Shown in pieces: positions 25,165 through 36,385 of a DNA stretch of 64,000 nucleotides. Both the position numbers and the translations under genes were made by a program. Every line of letters begins with the position of its first letter. The stretch's first letter is position 1. Source of the stretch: Lutraria lutraria (lineage: Eukaryota > Mollusca > Bivalvia > Venerida > Mactridae); NCBI GenBank assembly GCA_964023205.1, contig OZ026840.1, forward strand, positions 29,764,064 to 29,828,063. The letters run 5' to 3'. The notes under the pieces are model-generated. The model worked only from the letters and a program-made list of their open reading frames with translations. It had not been told where the DNA came from and did no database searches.

Positions 25165-25596
25165 GTTAAGTATAATTACTATAAATTATGCAACATGTCT
25201 GAACTTATCTTAATTAACAGACGTATTTTTGAAAAGTTCATTATTTTTATCAAATTAACTTATATTTCTGTCCGGATTTATTATACGTGCAAATGAAGAA
25301 AGATGGAATTTTATTCCCTTTATCACAAATGTATTACGTGTTTTGTCATTTTTCGGTGTAGTGATGCCTAAATGCAGATTATGCGAATATATATAGTTAT
25401 GGTACTCATAAGGTATGATTCGATATTGTATACAAATAATGTACTATGGTACTTATTCTCAGACAATGACAGTATCTACGAACATTTCCTTAGTTCTTTT
25501 ATAAGAATTTGTTTAAGGGACGCACTCCAATAAAGGCTCATTCCGACGCCCATAAGTATGATTATTGCCATCTGAATTGCTTTCTTTTATTTTCAG

Positions 25597-25611
25597 ACAT
25601 AATTCCGCAGA
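25597..25611 (+). CDS. Gene A exon 9, 15-bp linker microexon
   Basis: Acceptor TTATTTTCAG, donor CAGA|GTAAGT, phase 1-1. Encodes Asn-Ile-Ile-Pro-Gln between Ig1 and Ig2. Both splice sites are strong and the phase is exact. Confidence 0.6.
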
Positions 25612-25854
25612 GTAAGTAGAAAATTATTAAATAATATAAATCAAGCTAAGTCTCTCAGTTCTGCCTATGACTAATTTAAGTAGTGACACACCATTCAGTC
25701 TTTTTGCCGAAAACACTTTTAGTATTGTTTATTGTTATGTAATGACGGAAGTAAAGTGCATGTTCTTAAAGTTTTTAAAGGCGTTAATAAGAATAGAAAC
25801 GTTGTTGATTTATTTCATGATAATGACGGTAATTCTAATGATAAAACGATTTCA

Positions 25855-26006
25855 GTACATCCTCTCCAGTTCGGCCCTCCCTTGAGCAACAACCACCATT
25901 CAACAACAAGATTAACTATTAATGCAACCTCTATATAGAGCTCACAACAACAACATAATTTGCTAACCCAAAGAGTTTTACATTGGAGAGGTTGCATTAT
26001 ATTGTT
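25855..26006. repeat. MITE fragment of the CAACCTCT family
   Basis: Starts GTACATCCTCTCCAGTTCGG and ends ATTGGAGAGGTTGCATTATA, with GAGCAACAACC inside. Related to the complete element at 62429-62676 and to pieces at 44345-44425 and 44695-44812. Confidence 0.55.
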
Positions 26007-26193
26007 GAGATGATGTGTTGTTGTTTTTTGTCACAGACACAATGGCAAAGAAAATGACGATAGATGTGTTGATGGCGATGACTATATAGCAGTGATTTTA
26101 TTAGGAGTTAAGCTGGTGCTGGTGATGCTTTTCAGGGTGTCCGTTGTATAAGCGGGAATGTTGCTGATGCGCATGCTATCATTATGACTTCAG

Positions 26194-26337
26194 ATTCTTC
26201 AGTTACTTCGTCCGTAGCAGTTGGTAATGCGCTTACATTAAACTGCAGTGATCTTGGGACATCTTCTTCCTTTATTTGGACTAAAACAAACGAATGTGGA
26301 ACAATAAGCCAACTTACGAATGGTAACGTGAATACAG
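26194..26337 (+). CDS. Gene A exon 10, Ig2 N-terminal half
   Basis: Acceptor ATGACTTCAG, donor TACAG|GTATGT, phase 1-1. Encodes SSVTSSVAVGNALTLNCSD, then FIWTKTNECGTIS, aligning with exon 7. An upstream acceptor at 26135 gives a longer open frame but the wrong entry phase, so this start was chosen. Confidence 0.7.
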
Positions 26338-26496
26338 GTATGTGTGTGTAAGCATATTAAAAGTTTATTGTTTTTATCAAACCATCATACATGTCTTGGT
26401 TTCGGTAAATTGATCAAAAGGTCAAACCACTACCCATGATCTACCAGTATGTCGCCCTCACAAATTGCAACTTTCAATATTTTTTCCTCGTTTTAG

Positions 26497-26619
26497 GGTC
26501 AGTTTTACAAGTAACCAAAAGCGCACGTCTTGCTGATGCTGGTATGTACATTTGCAAGTTAAAACCAAGCTGTGTCTCTTGCGAGACAATTTTGAAGTCA
26601 ATAACAGTAAACGTATTAG
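26497..26619 (+). CDS. Gene A exon 11, Ig2 C-terminal half
   Basis: Acceptor CTCGTTTTAG, donor TTAG|GTAAGT, phase 1-1. Contains ARLADAGMYICKLKPSCVSC, the same F-strand signature and C-x2-C pair as exon 8, so the two Ig domains arose by duplication of a two-exon unit. Confidence 0.8.
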
Positions 26620-27381
26620 GTAAGTGTTGATTGATTTTCAAGTTATGTACACTTACGACAAACACATTTCTGAAGCAATGCATAACGTGATATATCAAAA
26701 CAAAATCTCGGACAGGAATTTTACAACCATGATGGGATACGAATTGAAAATCTACACAATAAATCTAAACTTATATCGCCTTGATGTAGTTTACACATTT
26801 TGCAATATCCTCACACAAAGTAGTTTGACTGTCTATTTTTTCTACTTAAAACTATTCAACAAGGACCTAGCGGGAGTTCAAGTTTCAATAAATGTATAAC
26901 AAGATACAAATGTATTAAAACAATCATTCGTCACGATGTGCAAGTAAAAGGTGTTACAATAAACACTGTTACAGTAAACAGGTGTACATACAGCATTTTT
27001 ATGGAGAAAGAAGTGCTAAAATAGTTTACTTAACCTCCCCCCCCCAACAGGCAGGTAATGGCTGGTGGGTGGTTTCCCTTGATTTTAAAACTGTTTTCAG
27101 CTCAGGGAAATATTTTCAAAAAGACTGATATTAAATGGTGTTTTTAATCACTGAAAAATATGTTGAATGAAGCGAACTAATTCTTATATCAGTCCAGATC
27201 GGAAACTTCAAAATGTATGAAGATTTAGGTTCTTATATTTTCAAAACAATTTGTGACAGAAATTCAAATTTGTAATAGAGGGAGGAGTTTATATGGTTTA
27301 AACCCATCGTCTGTTTCAGCAATTTATTGATTCAGTACAGTAAGTCAGCATTCACTGTATGTCTATCAATGATGAAACAAT

Positions 27382-27431
27382 GTAGAGAGAGAGGTCATTT
27401 GATGAAACATTGTAGAGAGAGAGAGAGAGTT
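27382..27431. repeat. GA microsatellite
   Basis: GATGAAACAATGTAGAGAG and GATGAAACATTGTAGAGAG repeat in tandem, then (GA)8. Intron before the gene A MAM block. Confidence 0.8.
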
Positions 27432-27870
27432 AATTTGCATCCGATAGTCTGATCGGAAGTTGCGTCTTTAAGGATAAGACTGTCACTATACCATTGACAG
27501 TTGAAGGGGTGTCTCTCAAAAGGAGTGTTTTTTTTTTGTTATTTGTTCTGTAAACAATATTATACTCAAACTAATCATAATACATCGACTAAATGACCAG
27601 TATGGATTCTTTCCATTATGCTTACAAGTTTAGAAGCCCAATCCGAATAAAGAAAATTTGTTATGCTTAGATATCAGGGAAGACAAAAAATTGAACTTGG
27701 AAATGGTAGCTTATTCGTAGGATAATATAATTGCTCCATTTAGTTGCAATTTATCTTTAAAAAACTGGTTATTTCAAAATAAACAATGCTACAATAGATC
27801 TAGGCTATGTGTAGTTAAGTAAACGAATAACATTGAACTTCATGGACGCTGCATAAAATCTTCATTCAAG

Positions 27871-28014
27871 GAACTGGTCAAGCAAATATCTGCAACATTG
27901 AAAGCACGTGTGACTGGATACAGGATAGTTCGGATTCAATGGACTGGAATGAGATAAAAGGCCCAACACAGAGTGGTGATACAGGACCTGACAATGACCA
28001 TACACTTGGAAATG
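27871..28014 (+). CDS. Gene A exon 12, MAM domain part 1
   Basis: Acceptor CTTCATTCAAG, donor AATG|GTAAGA, phase 1-1. Encodes CNIESTCDWIQDSSDSMDWN and ends GPDNDHTLGN: the C-x-E-x-x-C-x-W start and D-H-T-x-G-x-G of MAM (meprin/A5/mu) domains. Confidence 0.85.
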
Positions 28015-28390
28015 GTAAGACGGGTGGGAAAGCTATCATACGTATATCAGTATATAACAGTGCGTTCCTGGTCTCTTTGTGTCAATTGACTGACATATTG
28101 TCAAAAAATGGGGACCATTGAACATGATACGTATTGTTTTGTACTGTACCGGCAATCAGCATATATGTGGCAGTTAAACTAACAAATAACACGTTTGTTG
28201 CAGGCGGCAACTAGCAATTTCGACAGGAAAATATATTTAGCGTAAATTTTCAGACACGCTTTCCTTCAGAACAATATAAGACGAAATTAGACATATTTTG
28301 GAGGAAGACTGTAATTACATTATAGTAATTAATATGTAAATATGGTATTATAACTGAATTATACAATTCCGTTAAATTTTGTAATTTTAG

Positions 28391-28551
28391 CAAATGGTGC
28401 GTATTTCTACATAGAATCTTCAAGTCCTCGTGTGCAGGGAGATTATGCTAATTTGATTTCCCCCGTTTTGCCAGACAACACTACACAATGTTTGGAGTTC
28501 TGGTATATCATGTACGGGGATAGTATTGGGACTTTAACTGTATATACACAG
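28391..28551 (+). CDS. Gene A exon 13, MAM domain part 2
   Basis: Acceptor GTAATTTTAG, donor ACACAG|GTATTC, phases 1 to 0. Encodes AYFYIESSSPRVQGDYANL, then QCLEFWYIMYGDSIGTL: the MAM core with the conserved C-L-x-F-W-Y and M-Y-G-x-x-I-G-T-L. Same length (161 bp) as gene B exon 51876-52036. Confidence 0.9.
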
Positions 28552-28657
28552 GTATTCTAACTATTTTAAAGGGCTTTAATCCGTATCAATTCTTTTTGTA
28601 TTTTGATAAATATTTGTTTAAGGTTCTGTTCATCAAATAATGTAAGTCCAAGAAGAC

Positions 28658-28800
28658 TCAGGGCCTCCATGGTGAAATAGTTATGGAATCGGACTAGTTA
28701 TCACTAGCCCTCTATCGCCATGAGTTCGTTTTGAACAAGCTTCTTTACGGAAGGTTGATGTTTCTAATCCAGGTTACGCCTGTATTCTTTCTTCTCCGCC
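28658..28800 (+). repeat. tRNA-derived SINE, family 2
   Basis: GGGCCTCCATGGTGAAATAG (A-box side), CGCCATGAGTTCG (B-box side) and TTTACGGAAGGTT. Copies in the other orientation occur at 41870-41965 and 58160-58330. Intron of gene A; no counterpart in the same gene B intron. Confidence 0.55.
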
Positions 28801-29037
28801 GTTTAGCTGGAAAGGTCACCTCAAACCACTTTAAGAAAACGCATGTGAATTAAGCCCTAGTCTAGTATATTGTTCTTAGCCAATGGTCGATCTTATAAAT
28901 CCAAAAGTGTTTAGAATGTCAAAAGTGTTCCTTAAAACAGAAAGATAAGTGAGAGATTACATTTTAGAGCAGTATCCTGCAGGTTTTGTCTGTCTAATAC
29001 CGTGTGTATGACACAAGTTTGTTGGAAATATTTTCAG

Positions 29038-29236
29038 AACCTTTGTAACCAAGCCAAGTCAGACATATTCAGTGTTTCCGGCAATCAAGGAAATGCTTGG
29101 CATAAAGCATCGGTAACAGTAAAAGACGCAACTGTTCCAAATATGTACAATATTGTTGTAAAAGGAATAGTTGGGAGTTCATACCATGGAGATATTGGAA
29201 TTGATGACATTAGTATTACGCAAGGAATATGTCATG
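29038..29236 (+). CDS. Gene A exon 14, MAM domain part 3
   Basis: Acceptor ATATTTTCAG, donor CATG|GTGAGT, phases 0 to 1. Encodes NLCNQAKSDIFSVSGNQGNAW and ends GDIGIDDISITQGICHG, the MAM terminus. Same 199-bp length as the gene B exon at 53241-53439. Confidence 0.9.
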
Positions 29237-29733
29237 GTGAGTCGGTTGAAAATATTATTGACTTCGTAACTAGGCTATATAGTATTGAAACTTCTGATAT
29301 GTATTTGAATATGGTGCACTTACTGTTAAAACAACCGCTTTAAAATAATGTGCATTTAAGTTAAAAATTTGAAGTTATGATAATATCCATGGTTTGCATC
29401 TCACAATTTTCTTCCAAAAAAGGAATCCTTTATTATTTGGTTGATATGTCATGAAACATATGTCCCTTTTTAGTTAACTTCCAACTGTCCCCTTTTTCTA
29501 CATGAATACCTCGAGTTAGATATGTACAATCATACATAAAGTGTTCTGAACTGATAAAAGTATGTACGTATTTATAAGTGCCTAACCGATTATTACGATG
29601 TTCCTATTCAAAATATACGAGTTTCTCCCAGCGTAAGTTTCACCAGGACAATGGTCTTCATAGTAGAATGACACGGTTTTATGTCTCCACTTGTCATTCC
29701 TAGTAAACATATCATATATCTGTACTTTTCTAG

Positions 29734-29760
29734 GACATGGTAGTGGTACTAATATCGTGG
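29734..29760 (+). CDS. Gene A exon 15, 27-bp tail exon
   Basis: Acceptor TACTTTTCTAG, donor GTGG|GTAAGA, phase 1-1. Encodes Gly-His-Gly-Ser-Gly-Thr-Asn-Ile-Val. An exon of the same size and near-identical sequence sits at the same place in gene B (54001-54027), which makes this tiny exon credible. Confidence 0.75.
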
Positions 29761-30143
29761 GTAAGAATTTGTTTATTATGAATTATATATGCGTTGTTAC
29801 ACCGTTATCTTAAAACTACGCAATTAATGTATATCTTGACTTTCCGGATTTCTTCAGAGAATATGTTTGTACCGTTGAAATACTTTTAAGTTCTGTCTAC
29901 ATTTATTCCAAGTTCATTGTTATAGGATTAAAAGATTTAAAAATCTAATCTTGTAAAAGAATCTGTGATCTATCTGGGAAACTATTCTGGACGACTGGAC
30001 CATAGATATCAAACATTTTAAGCTGGATTGTTTTAATAGTAATAATGTGCGAGATGATATCTTTTGGGCAGCTTTGGCCATAAGAAACCAGACTCCTTTA
30101 TTATTGTATACGAATTTATTGACTGGACCTCGTTTGTTTTCAG

Positions 30144-30240
30144 GATAAGAACAGAAATTTCTCAAAACACTTGACGGGATGAAAATCCATGTGGATAACT
30201 CGAATGATTTAAATTGAATAAATGCTTGCATTCCCATAAA
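30144..30240 (+). CDS. Gene A terminal exon (stop codon and 3' UTR)
   Basis: Acceptor CGTTTGTTTTCAG; the first bases GA complete a Gly codon and TAA (30146-30148) follows at once. AATAAA lies at 30217-30222. Gene B has the same acceptor, stop and AATAAA at 54377-54456. End at 30240 is approximate. An alternative terminal exon at 30335 (Glu-Tyr-Val-stop, AATAAA at 30357) also fits the phase but is not shared with gene B. Confidence 0.55.
30217..30222 (+). terminator. Poly(A) signal of gene A
   Basis: AATAAA about 70 bases after the stop; the context ATTGAATAAATGCTTGCATT is conserved in gene B. Confidence 0.55.
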
Positions 30241-30999
30241 TGGAAGTTGTGTTTAGAGTTTTGTATATACATGTTATTGGCAGCTTCTGCGTTTAAATAA
30301 CAAATAACCCTTTTTTACTTTCGATTTACACTAGAGTATGTATGAAATCACGAAGGAATAAAGAAATTTACTCTGTAGCTATTGAAAACAAACTTAGGTC
30401 ACATCGATGGCGAGAGATACTTTTTGTAAGTTGAAGGGCTTATTGCTCCAGTTCAGAGCAATTTATGGAGTGGATGGTGGTTAAAGAGAAATTATTTCTG
30501 CGTCGAATAAGACCAGGCTTTTAAGAATCGGTTCAGAATTGTTACAACAGGACCTTGATGAACATGACCGGTGTGATTTCTGAGCCCAGGAGTTCTATAC
30601 CTTTACTCTATAATATATATATGCTGGAAAAAAAACTTTATTTTGCTGTTATCACACGCCGGTAGCCTATGGTTATAGTGTGGTAGACAAATATATAACA
30701 CGGTGAATGTTTGAGATCAAAGTACTGAAAGAACTCATGGCAACTGAACTTACCTAGACTTGAACTGCAACATGAACTATTTTATCAATTGCTTGGCGGA
30801 TGTAGATAAACGTATTACGTAGTTTGTCCGCATAAAATTCTTGCACGCCGAGCGATTGAGTGACGATTAAGGAAAGATGAATTATCATTGAATTTCCTTA
30901 AACGTCTGTATTCATTAATATATTTTTTATTCTAATTAGTATCGGTTTATTTGTTGATTTTTGTCGAGCCCGCCTGCGATGAGCTCGACATAGTCGCCA
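30241..30999. other. Intergenic, nothing recognised
   Basis: AT-rich DNA after gene A. Only the alternative terminal exon at 30335-30345 is worth noting. Confidence 0.5.
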
Positions 31000-31396
31000 C
31001 AATGGCGGTTGCATGTCTGTACGTTAGTTAGTGAGTTAGTGAGTGATCAAGGTCACTAGCTTAAAGGTCAATGTCACACTTAGAGGTCAAATATAAAAAA
31101 AAATAATCATTATACACCTTGTCAGGGCTGTGTCTCCCTTATGCATTGAATTATTTGAAAACGACTTGCCATAATACAATGAGACCATGTGTCTTGGGCA
31201 ACACCCATATTTTCATAGGTCAAGATTACACATTCGGTCAAATATATTTTCCTTGTCTGGGCTGTGACTTCTGTGTACATTCAAGGATTTTGAAATAAAT
31301 TGGTATTAAAGTTTACTTCAATGAAATATCACCCATACTTGTAGTTCAAAGGTCAAGATCACAAGCTGGCTATATAGGGGCTCGACATGTTGCCGT
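31000..31396. repeat. Dispersed repeat with AGGTCA-type steps
   Basis: Begins near CACAATGGCGGTTGCATGTC, contains tandem GTTAGTTAGTGAGTTAGTGA and several AAGGTCA steps, and ends near GGGCTCGACATGTTGCC. Start and end share GCTCGACAT, so it may be one element. Function unknown. Confidence 0.5.
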
Positions 31397-31841
31397 TGGG
31401 CTTCTAGTTAAAGAATAAAGATTCAAATAAGTTATTTTCAAAAAGGCAGTTATTTATTTTTATTCAATTTCTCACATTAACTTATAAATATCCTTAGGTC
31501 CACTTATATATAGTGCTGCCAGACTTCAATTATTTGACGTATCGATAATATTGGACACGTCTTAAAACAACATCGGAAAATGATGATTTGAAAAGGCAAC
31601 TGTTTTGCTGATTGCTACTAATCTTAAAAGAAACTGTTACAATTATACAGTCAACCATTGATTGGCGTCTATTGCCGAAAGCACTCAGGTGATACCGTTG
31701 ACCCTGGACAAAGGGGAACAATCCAAACAATAACCGGTTATGCTACTAATTATAGAGGTCATTCTGGCTGAACTTCTTGGAAAATAAGAGGGATTGTTAT
31801 GCTGGGTTTATTTTGTATTTTTATGTCTCTGTGTTCTTGTA

Positions 31842-32830
31842 CAGGGTGTCCCAAAAGAAAGGTAACACTTTCATGCATGTTTAATGTCCCTTTAAATTGC
31901 AGATGAATACATAATATTTATATAGATAAGTAGATCAGAGATGTAAGTTTTTTGTGTAACAGTATAATATCTTCAGAATTTGTAATTTAATATAAATTTA
32001 AAACAAACATGCATTTTTCATCATTGACCTCGTTTTTAGTAATTTATGACGTTTCCTCTTTACTAACCATACACGCACGATGAAATCTATGCCATTTTTA
32101 ACACACCAACAGCTTTTCTTTTGTTGGTGGCTTAGAACTATATATCTTCGACTTCAAAAATATCCCCCAAAGAATGAAGTTGCATGGGTTGAGGTCAAGA
32201 TATTCACAATATTTCACCGCCGGATATCGTCTGAATATTACTCAATCGCCGAACATATTGTGTAGAAAGTATAGTACAATACTTGATATGTATGTACCGT
32301 ACCACCATCCTGTATGAATTACATGTTTTGTAAGGTATGAGATATATTTTTGAGCACATTAATGAACTTGCTTTTCAAAAGAGATCTAATTCTTATGCGG
32401 AGAGACCATTACACAGTGAGAAACTTGCGGTGTGCAATGTCGTGCCATGGTATAATTTGACCGTTCATCTTTGATGATACGGTGTCTTTCTTTGATTGAA
32501 ACAAATAAAACGCAAGGTAAAGAAAGTCCAGCAAAGAAATGTATATTTAAGTGGTAGAAAATTTCATCGTGCGTGTAAGGTAAGTGAAGAGGATGAAAAG
32601 TCGTCACACCAAAAACGTCATAAATTACTAAAACGACGTTAAGGATGAAAAATGCACTTTTGTTTTAAATTTAAATTAAATTACAAATCCTGAAGATATA
32701 TATATGGTTCTCTTACACAAGAAACTTACATCTTTGATCTACATATCTTTATAAATATTATGTATTCATCTGCAATTTAAAGGGACATTAAACATGCATG
32801 AAAGTGTTACCTTTCTTTTGGGACACCCTG
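31842..32830. mobile_element. Mariner-like element, 989 bp, non-coding
   Basis: Ends CAGGGTGTCCCAAAAGAAAG and its exact inverse, bounded by TA on both sides (31840-31841 and 32831-32832). The terminal inverted repeats extend about 240 bp with scattered mismatches. The CAGGGTGTCCC end and TA target are the Tc1/mariner type. The middle (32080-32590) has no frame resembling a DD34D transposase, so the element is non-autonomous or eroded. Confidence 0.85.
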
Positions 32831-33639
32831 TATTTATAGTGTTTGAATTTGGATGTTTTATAGTCAAATAGCGTTATATACATTAATATGTTCAATTATT
32901 TGTTTGTCTATAACACTTGATAATCTTATATACTGCATTCTAGCGTTATCGTCATTTGCCTTAGTTTAATCCTCTTTTCTGTCTATGTGGCTTTAATATT
33001 TTGTTTCTATAGCAACTACTTTTGTATAACTGACCAAACAAAGAAGGTGATAATTAGCTTAATGCGGCTTATATGTTGCGTTTCTTACAGCTTGCAATTT
33101 AAGTATATCATTTAATCTTTCTGTCTTCAAAAATACCCTTTCTTCTAGTTACAGAATTTATGTACATGTATTCTAATTGGTCGTTTTAATTTATGTCACA
33201 CCCATTTTTGTATGCATGACTAGCCCGCTTGGGTGGACTGGTCAAAAATTTATATGATAGAAGATACTTGAAATTTGTCTTAGCTGTAAGGTGGATGTCC
33301 ACAGACCAGTTAGTGCGATTTCGCCATCACGTTTTATTGCGTTTCATATTTGGATTGTTGTACACATTGACGTTATTATTGTTATTATTAGGTTAAAAAA
33401 TAAAGTGGATCATAGAAGTTTTGGACTTGTAGTAACTACTGTTGAATTGTAATTAGCAACAAGAATTCCTGTGCTGACAGATTATACATTTAGCTAATTC
33501 CCCGAAATAAAGTAACGCGCGCACAACAAAGAAATACAAGAAATTAGCGACGTTACATGATCATAAAAATAGCATAGACTTGTAGTATACAATTTCTGAA
33601 ATGACAAACTAGATATATGAGAAGAATATTCAGCCCTAT

Positions 33640-34265
33640 TCTCACTATCGTGATGCTGATCTAGCCCTACTAATTCGGCTTTCCGGTCGGCCGATTTTCG
33701 TGAACGAATTCGGAATTCTCGTCGTCACAAACAGTCTTATAAGTTGGACTAGGTTCTGATTCTTGAACCTCCCGGTGAGAAATAACCGGTATACTGTAAT
33801 GACTCTGCATGTATTTTTCTGCAAAATAAAATTGTATTCCTAAGCTCCATACTGACTGTCATGGTGCTGGTCCCGATACCTGACGGTGAAACATAACCGG
33901 TATATCGATCTTAAGCCAGGTACAACCGCAGGAGGTCTATCGTGAATGTACGTAGTGCTCACCAACATTCCGAGAAACTATAGGTACACCCAGGGTACAA
34001 ACTCGAACCAGCCCCAGTTTTGTCCTAGAATTTCACGGATTAAGTCGGTTCTGAATATTTTTTCCTGATAACTTCCGGTTGTATTAAACATTTTAAAACA
34101 TCCTGGAATTTTTGTCGGATCGAGCAGGATCAACAAGGGACATCTAGGATTGCCCCGGACGATTACGGTGCCGTCTTGGTTGTACTCCTGGGTTGACTGT
34201 GTGATTTTTCCGGATCACTCATCCGGGACCAAACGGGGGTCCAATCCGGGACAGTAAATAAACAA
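33640..34265. other. GC-richer unique block
   Basis: Richer in C+G than its surroundings, with repeated AATAACCGGTATA / CATAACCGGTATA (near 33782 and 33892) and CATCCGGGACC / CAATCCGGGACA. No open frame. Nothing else was recognised between 32833 and 34530. Confidence 0.4.
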
Positions 34266-34532
34266 GGAACGGTTTGTTGATAAGCTTATTTTTTTATTTT
34301 TTTACAAGAACACCAATATATAGAATTCAATGAACGTACAGAGTGACTGCATGAAATATAACTTAATATAAACAAACAAAACAGTGGCAAATCTACAACT
34401 GTTACAATAAACAGCGAATATTAAAAAAGTATGGGAACTTGTTTGTCGGTGAGTTTGTATGGTTGGCTTTGGTCCACTTCTAGAGAATAAAATATTGTTA
34501 AGAAAACTACTGATATATCTTCAACATACTTT

Positions 34533-34740
34533 CTGCCTACCTGGTTAGTTCGGTGGTTAGAGCGTTGGTCCACTGATCAAGAGGTTGTGAGTTCGAACCC
34601 TGGGCGAGGCTCACAATGTTCGTGACAAATTTGACTGATATTACATCTTATATAAAATTGTCCTCCACCTCTAAATTATTACCCGTAGCTTGCCAGTAGC
34701 CTGTGGATAAAATAATGTTAGTACTGTTTAAGGCTTAAAT
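34533..34740 (+). repeat. tRNA-derived SINE, family 1
   Basis: A box TAGTTCGGTGGTTAGAGCG and B box GAGTTCGAACCC, 40 bases apart, followed by GTGACAAATTTGACTGATAT and TAGCTTGCCAGTAGCCTGTGG. A second copy with the same head and tail lies inverted at 49385-49563, so the body is SINE and not a tRNA gene. Confidence 0.75.
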
Positions 34741-35089
34741 GAAGTAAATGGATATATTTCCTTATAAAGATGTTTATACGTAAAATAATATTGTCAGGTT
34801 ATCAAATTGGAAAAGGAAAATATATATTAAATAATTTCAAATATCAACGTTCTCTAGTAAGTCAGAGATTTGATCGAAATTCGATGATCGAGCTAAATAT
34901 CAAAGTATCGATGAAACTGAGGTTAAATGTAAGTAAAAGAAATCCTCACTGACAGTTTTTAATTAGATCAATAAAACATTATTGTGCATTTTAATCTGGT
35001 ATGTACAGTCACAATGAATACATGTTTAATCGTTTTGCTTTCGTTAACTGTCCCATCCGGGAAATAGGAAATTTAACCATTCTGCTGCC

Positions 35090-36385
35090 AATGGGGCGAG
35101 CATACCCGTCTGCACAAACTTCTGCATAATTGAAAAGTGACGAGTATAAATACCCGTCCTCACTAATCTCTGTATATTTGCCTAGTGACGGGTATACCCG
35201 TCCACACAAATCTCTGTATATTCGCAAAGTGACGAGTATGCCCGTCCACACTAATCTCTGTATATTTGCCTAGTGACGGGTATACCGTCCACACAAATCT
35301 CTGTATATTCGCAAAGTGACGAGTATACCCGTGCACACAAATCTCTGTATATTTGCCTAGTGACGGGTATACCCGTCCACACAAATCTCTGTATATTTGC
35401 CTAGTGACGGGTATACCCGTCCACACAAATCTCTGTATATTTGCCTAGTGACGAGTATACCTGTCCACACAAATCTCTGTATATTTGCCTAGTGACGAGT
35501 ATACCTGTCCACACAAATCTCTGTATATTTGCCTAGTGACGGGTATACTCGTCCACACAAATCTCTGTATATTTGCCTAGTGACGGGTATACACGTCCAC
35601 ACAAATCTTTGTATATTTGCCTAGTGACGAGTATACCTGTCCACACAAATCTCTGTATATTTGCCTAGTGACGAGTATACCTGTCCACACAAATCTCTGT
35701 ATATTTGCCTAGTGAGGGGTATACACGTCCACACAAATCTTTGTATATTTGCCTAGTGACGAGTATACCCGTCCACACAAATCTCTGTTTATTTGCCTAG
35801 TGACGGGTATACATGTCCACACAAATCTCTGTATATTTGCCTAGTGACGAGTATACCCGTCCACACAAATCTCTGTATATTTGCCTAGAGACGAGTATAC
35901 CCGTCCACACAAATCTTTGTATATTTGCCTAGTGACGGGTATACCCGTCCATACAAATCTCTGTTTATTTGCCTAGTGACGGGTATACCCGTCCACACAA
36001 ATCTCTGTATATTTGCCTAGTGACGAGTATACCCGTCCACACAAATCTCTGTATATTTGCTTAGTGACGAGTATACCCGTCCACACAAATCTCTGTATAT
36101 TTGCTTAGTGACGAGTATACCCGTCCGCGCAAATCTCTGTATATTTGCCTAGTGACGAGTATACCCTCCACACAAATCTCTGTATATTTGCCTAGTGACG
36201 GGTATACCCGTCCACACAAATCTCTGTATATTTGCCCAGTGACGAGTATACAGTATACCCGTCCACACAAATCTCTGTATATTTGCCTAGTAACGAGTAT
36301 ACCCGTCCACACAAATCTCTGTATATTCGCAAAGTGACGAGTATACCCGTCTGCACAAATATCTACCTATTTGTCTGCGCGACGG
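35090..36385. repeat. 44-bp minisatellite, about 28 units
   Basis: Unit AATCTCTGTATATTTGCCTA + GTGACGGGTATACCCGTCCACACA with G/A and C/T variants. Each intact unit carries the 16-bp perfect palindrome GACGGGTATACCCGTC. The long frames on both strands over this stretch are repeat artefacts. Confidence 0.95.

Larger units (their letters stand above)
18004..30240 (+). other. Gene A: LU-Ig-Ig-MAM protein (gene span)
   Basis: Sixteen coding exons were chained by splice sites and phase: 18004-18124, 20404-20531, 21350-21421, 22105-22178, 22902-22951, 23961-23978, 24529-24648, 25048-25164, 25597-25611, 26194-26337, 26497-26619, 27871-28014, 28391-28551, 29038-29236, 29734-29760 and 30144-30148. They total 1518 nt, 505 codons plus stop, in one open frame. 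Domains by residue: possible signal peptide 1-22, LU about 55-147, Ig1 155-233, Ig2 239-327, MAM 328-495, short tail. No transmembrane helix or GPI signal follows the MAM, so a secreted or extracellular-matrix product is expected. The first exon is the least certain; exons from 20404 to 29760 are well supported by domain homology and by the paralogue gene B. Confidence 0.75.

Noticed and set aside
26136..26193. Longer 5' version of the Ig2 exon starting at 26136
   Set aside because: The frame is open, but the entry phase is 0 while the upstream exon ends in phase 1; the acceptor at 26193 fits phase and aligns with the Ig1 exon start.
32080..32265. Transposase remnant inside the mariner-like element
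   Set aside because: The 61-codon frame shows no helix-turn-helix or DD34D landmark.
34533..34610. Functional tRNA gene
   Set aside because: A and B boxes are present but the acceptor stem does not close, and the homology to 49385-49563 continues past the tRNA-like part, as in a SINE.
35009..36337. Overlapping frames on both strands with GRVYPSLGKYTEI repeats
   Set aside because: Translation of the 44-bp minisatellite on both strands.
35090..36385. CRISPR array
   Set aside because: Units are head-to-tail without unique spacers, in an intron-bearing eukaryotic genome. The same holds for the 34- and 38-bp arrays.
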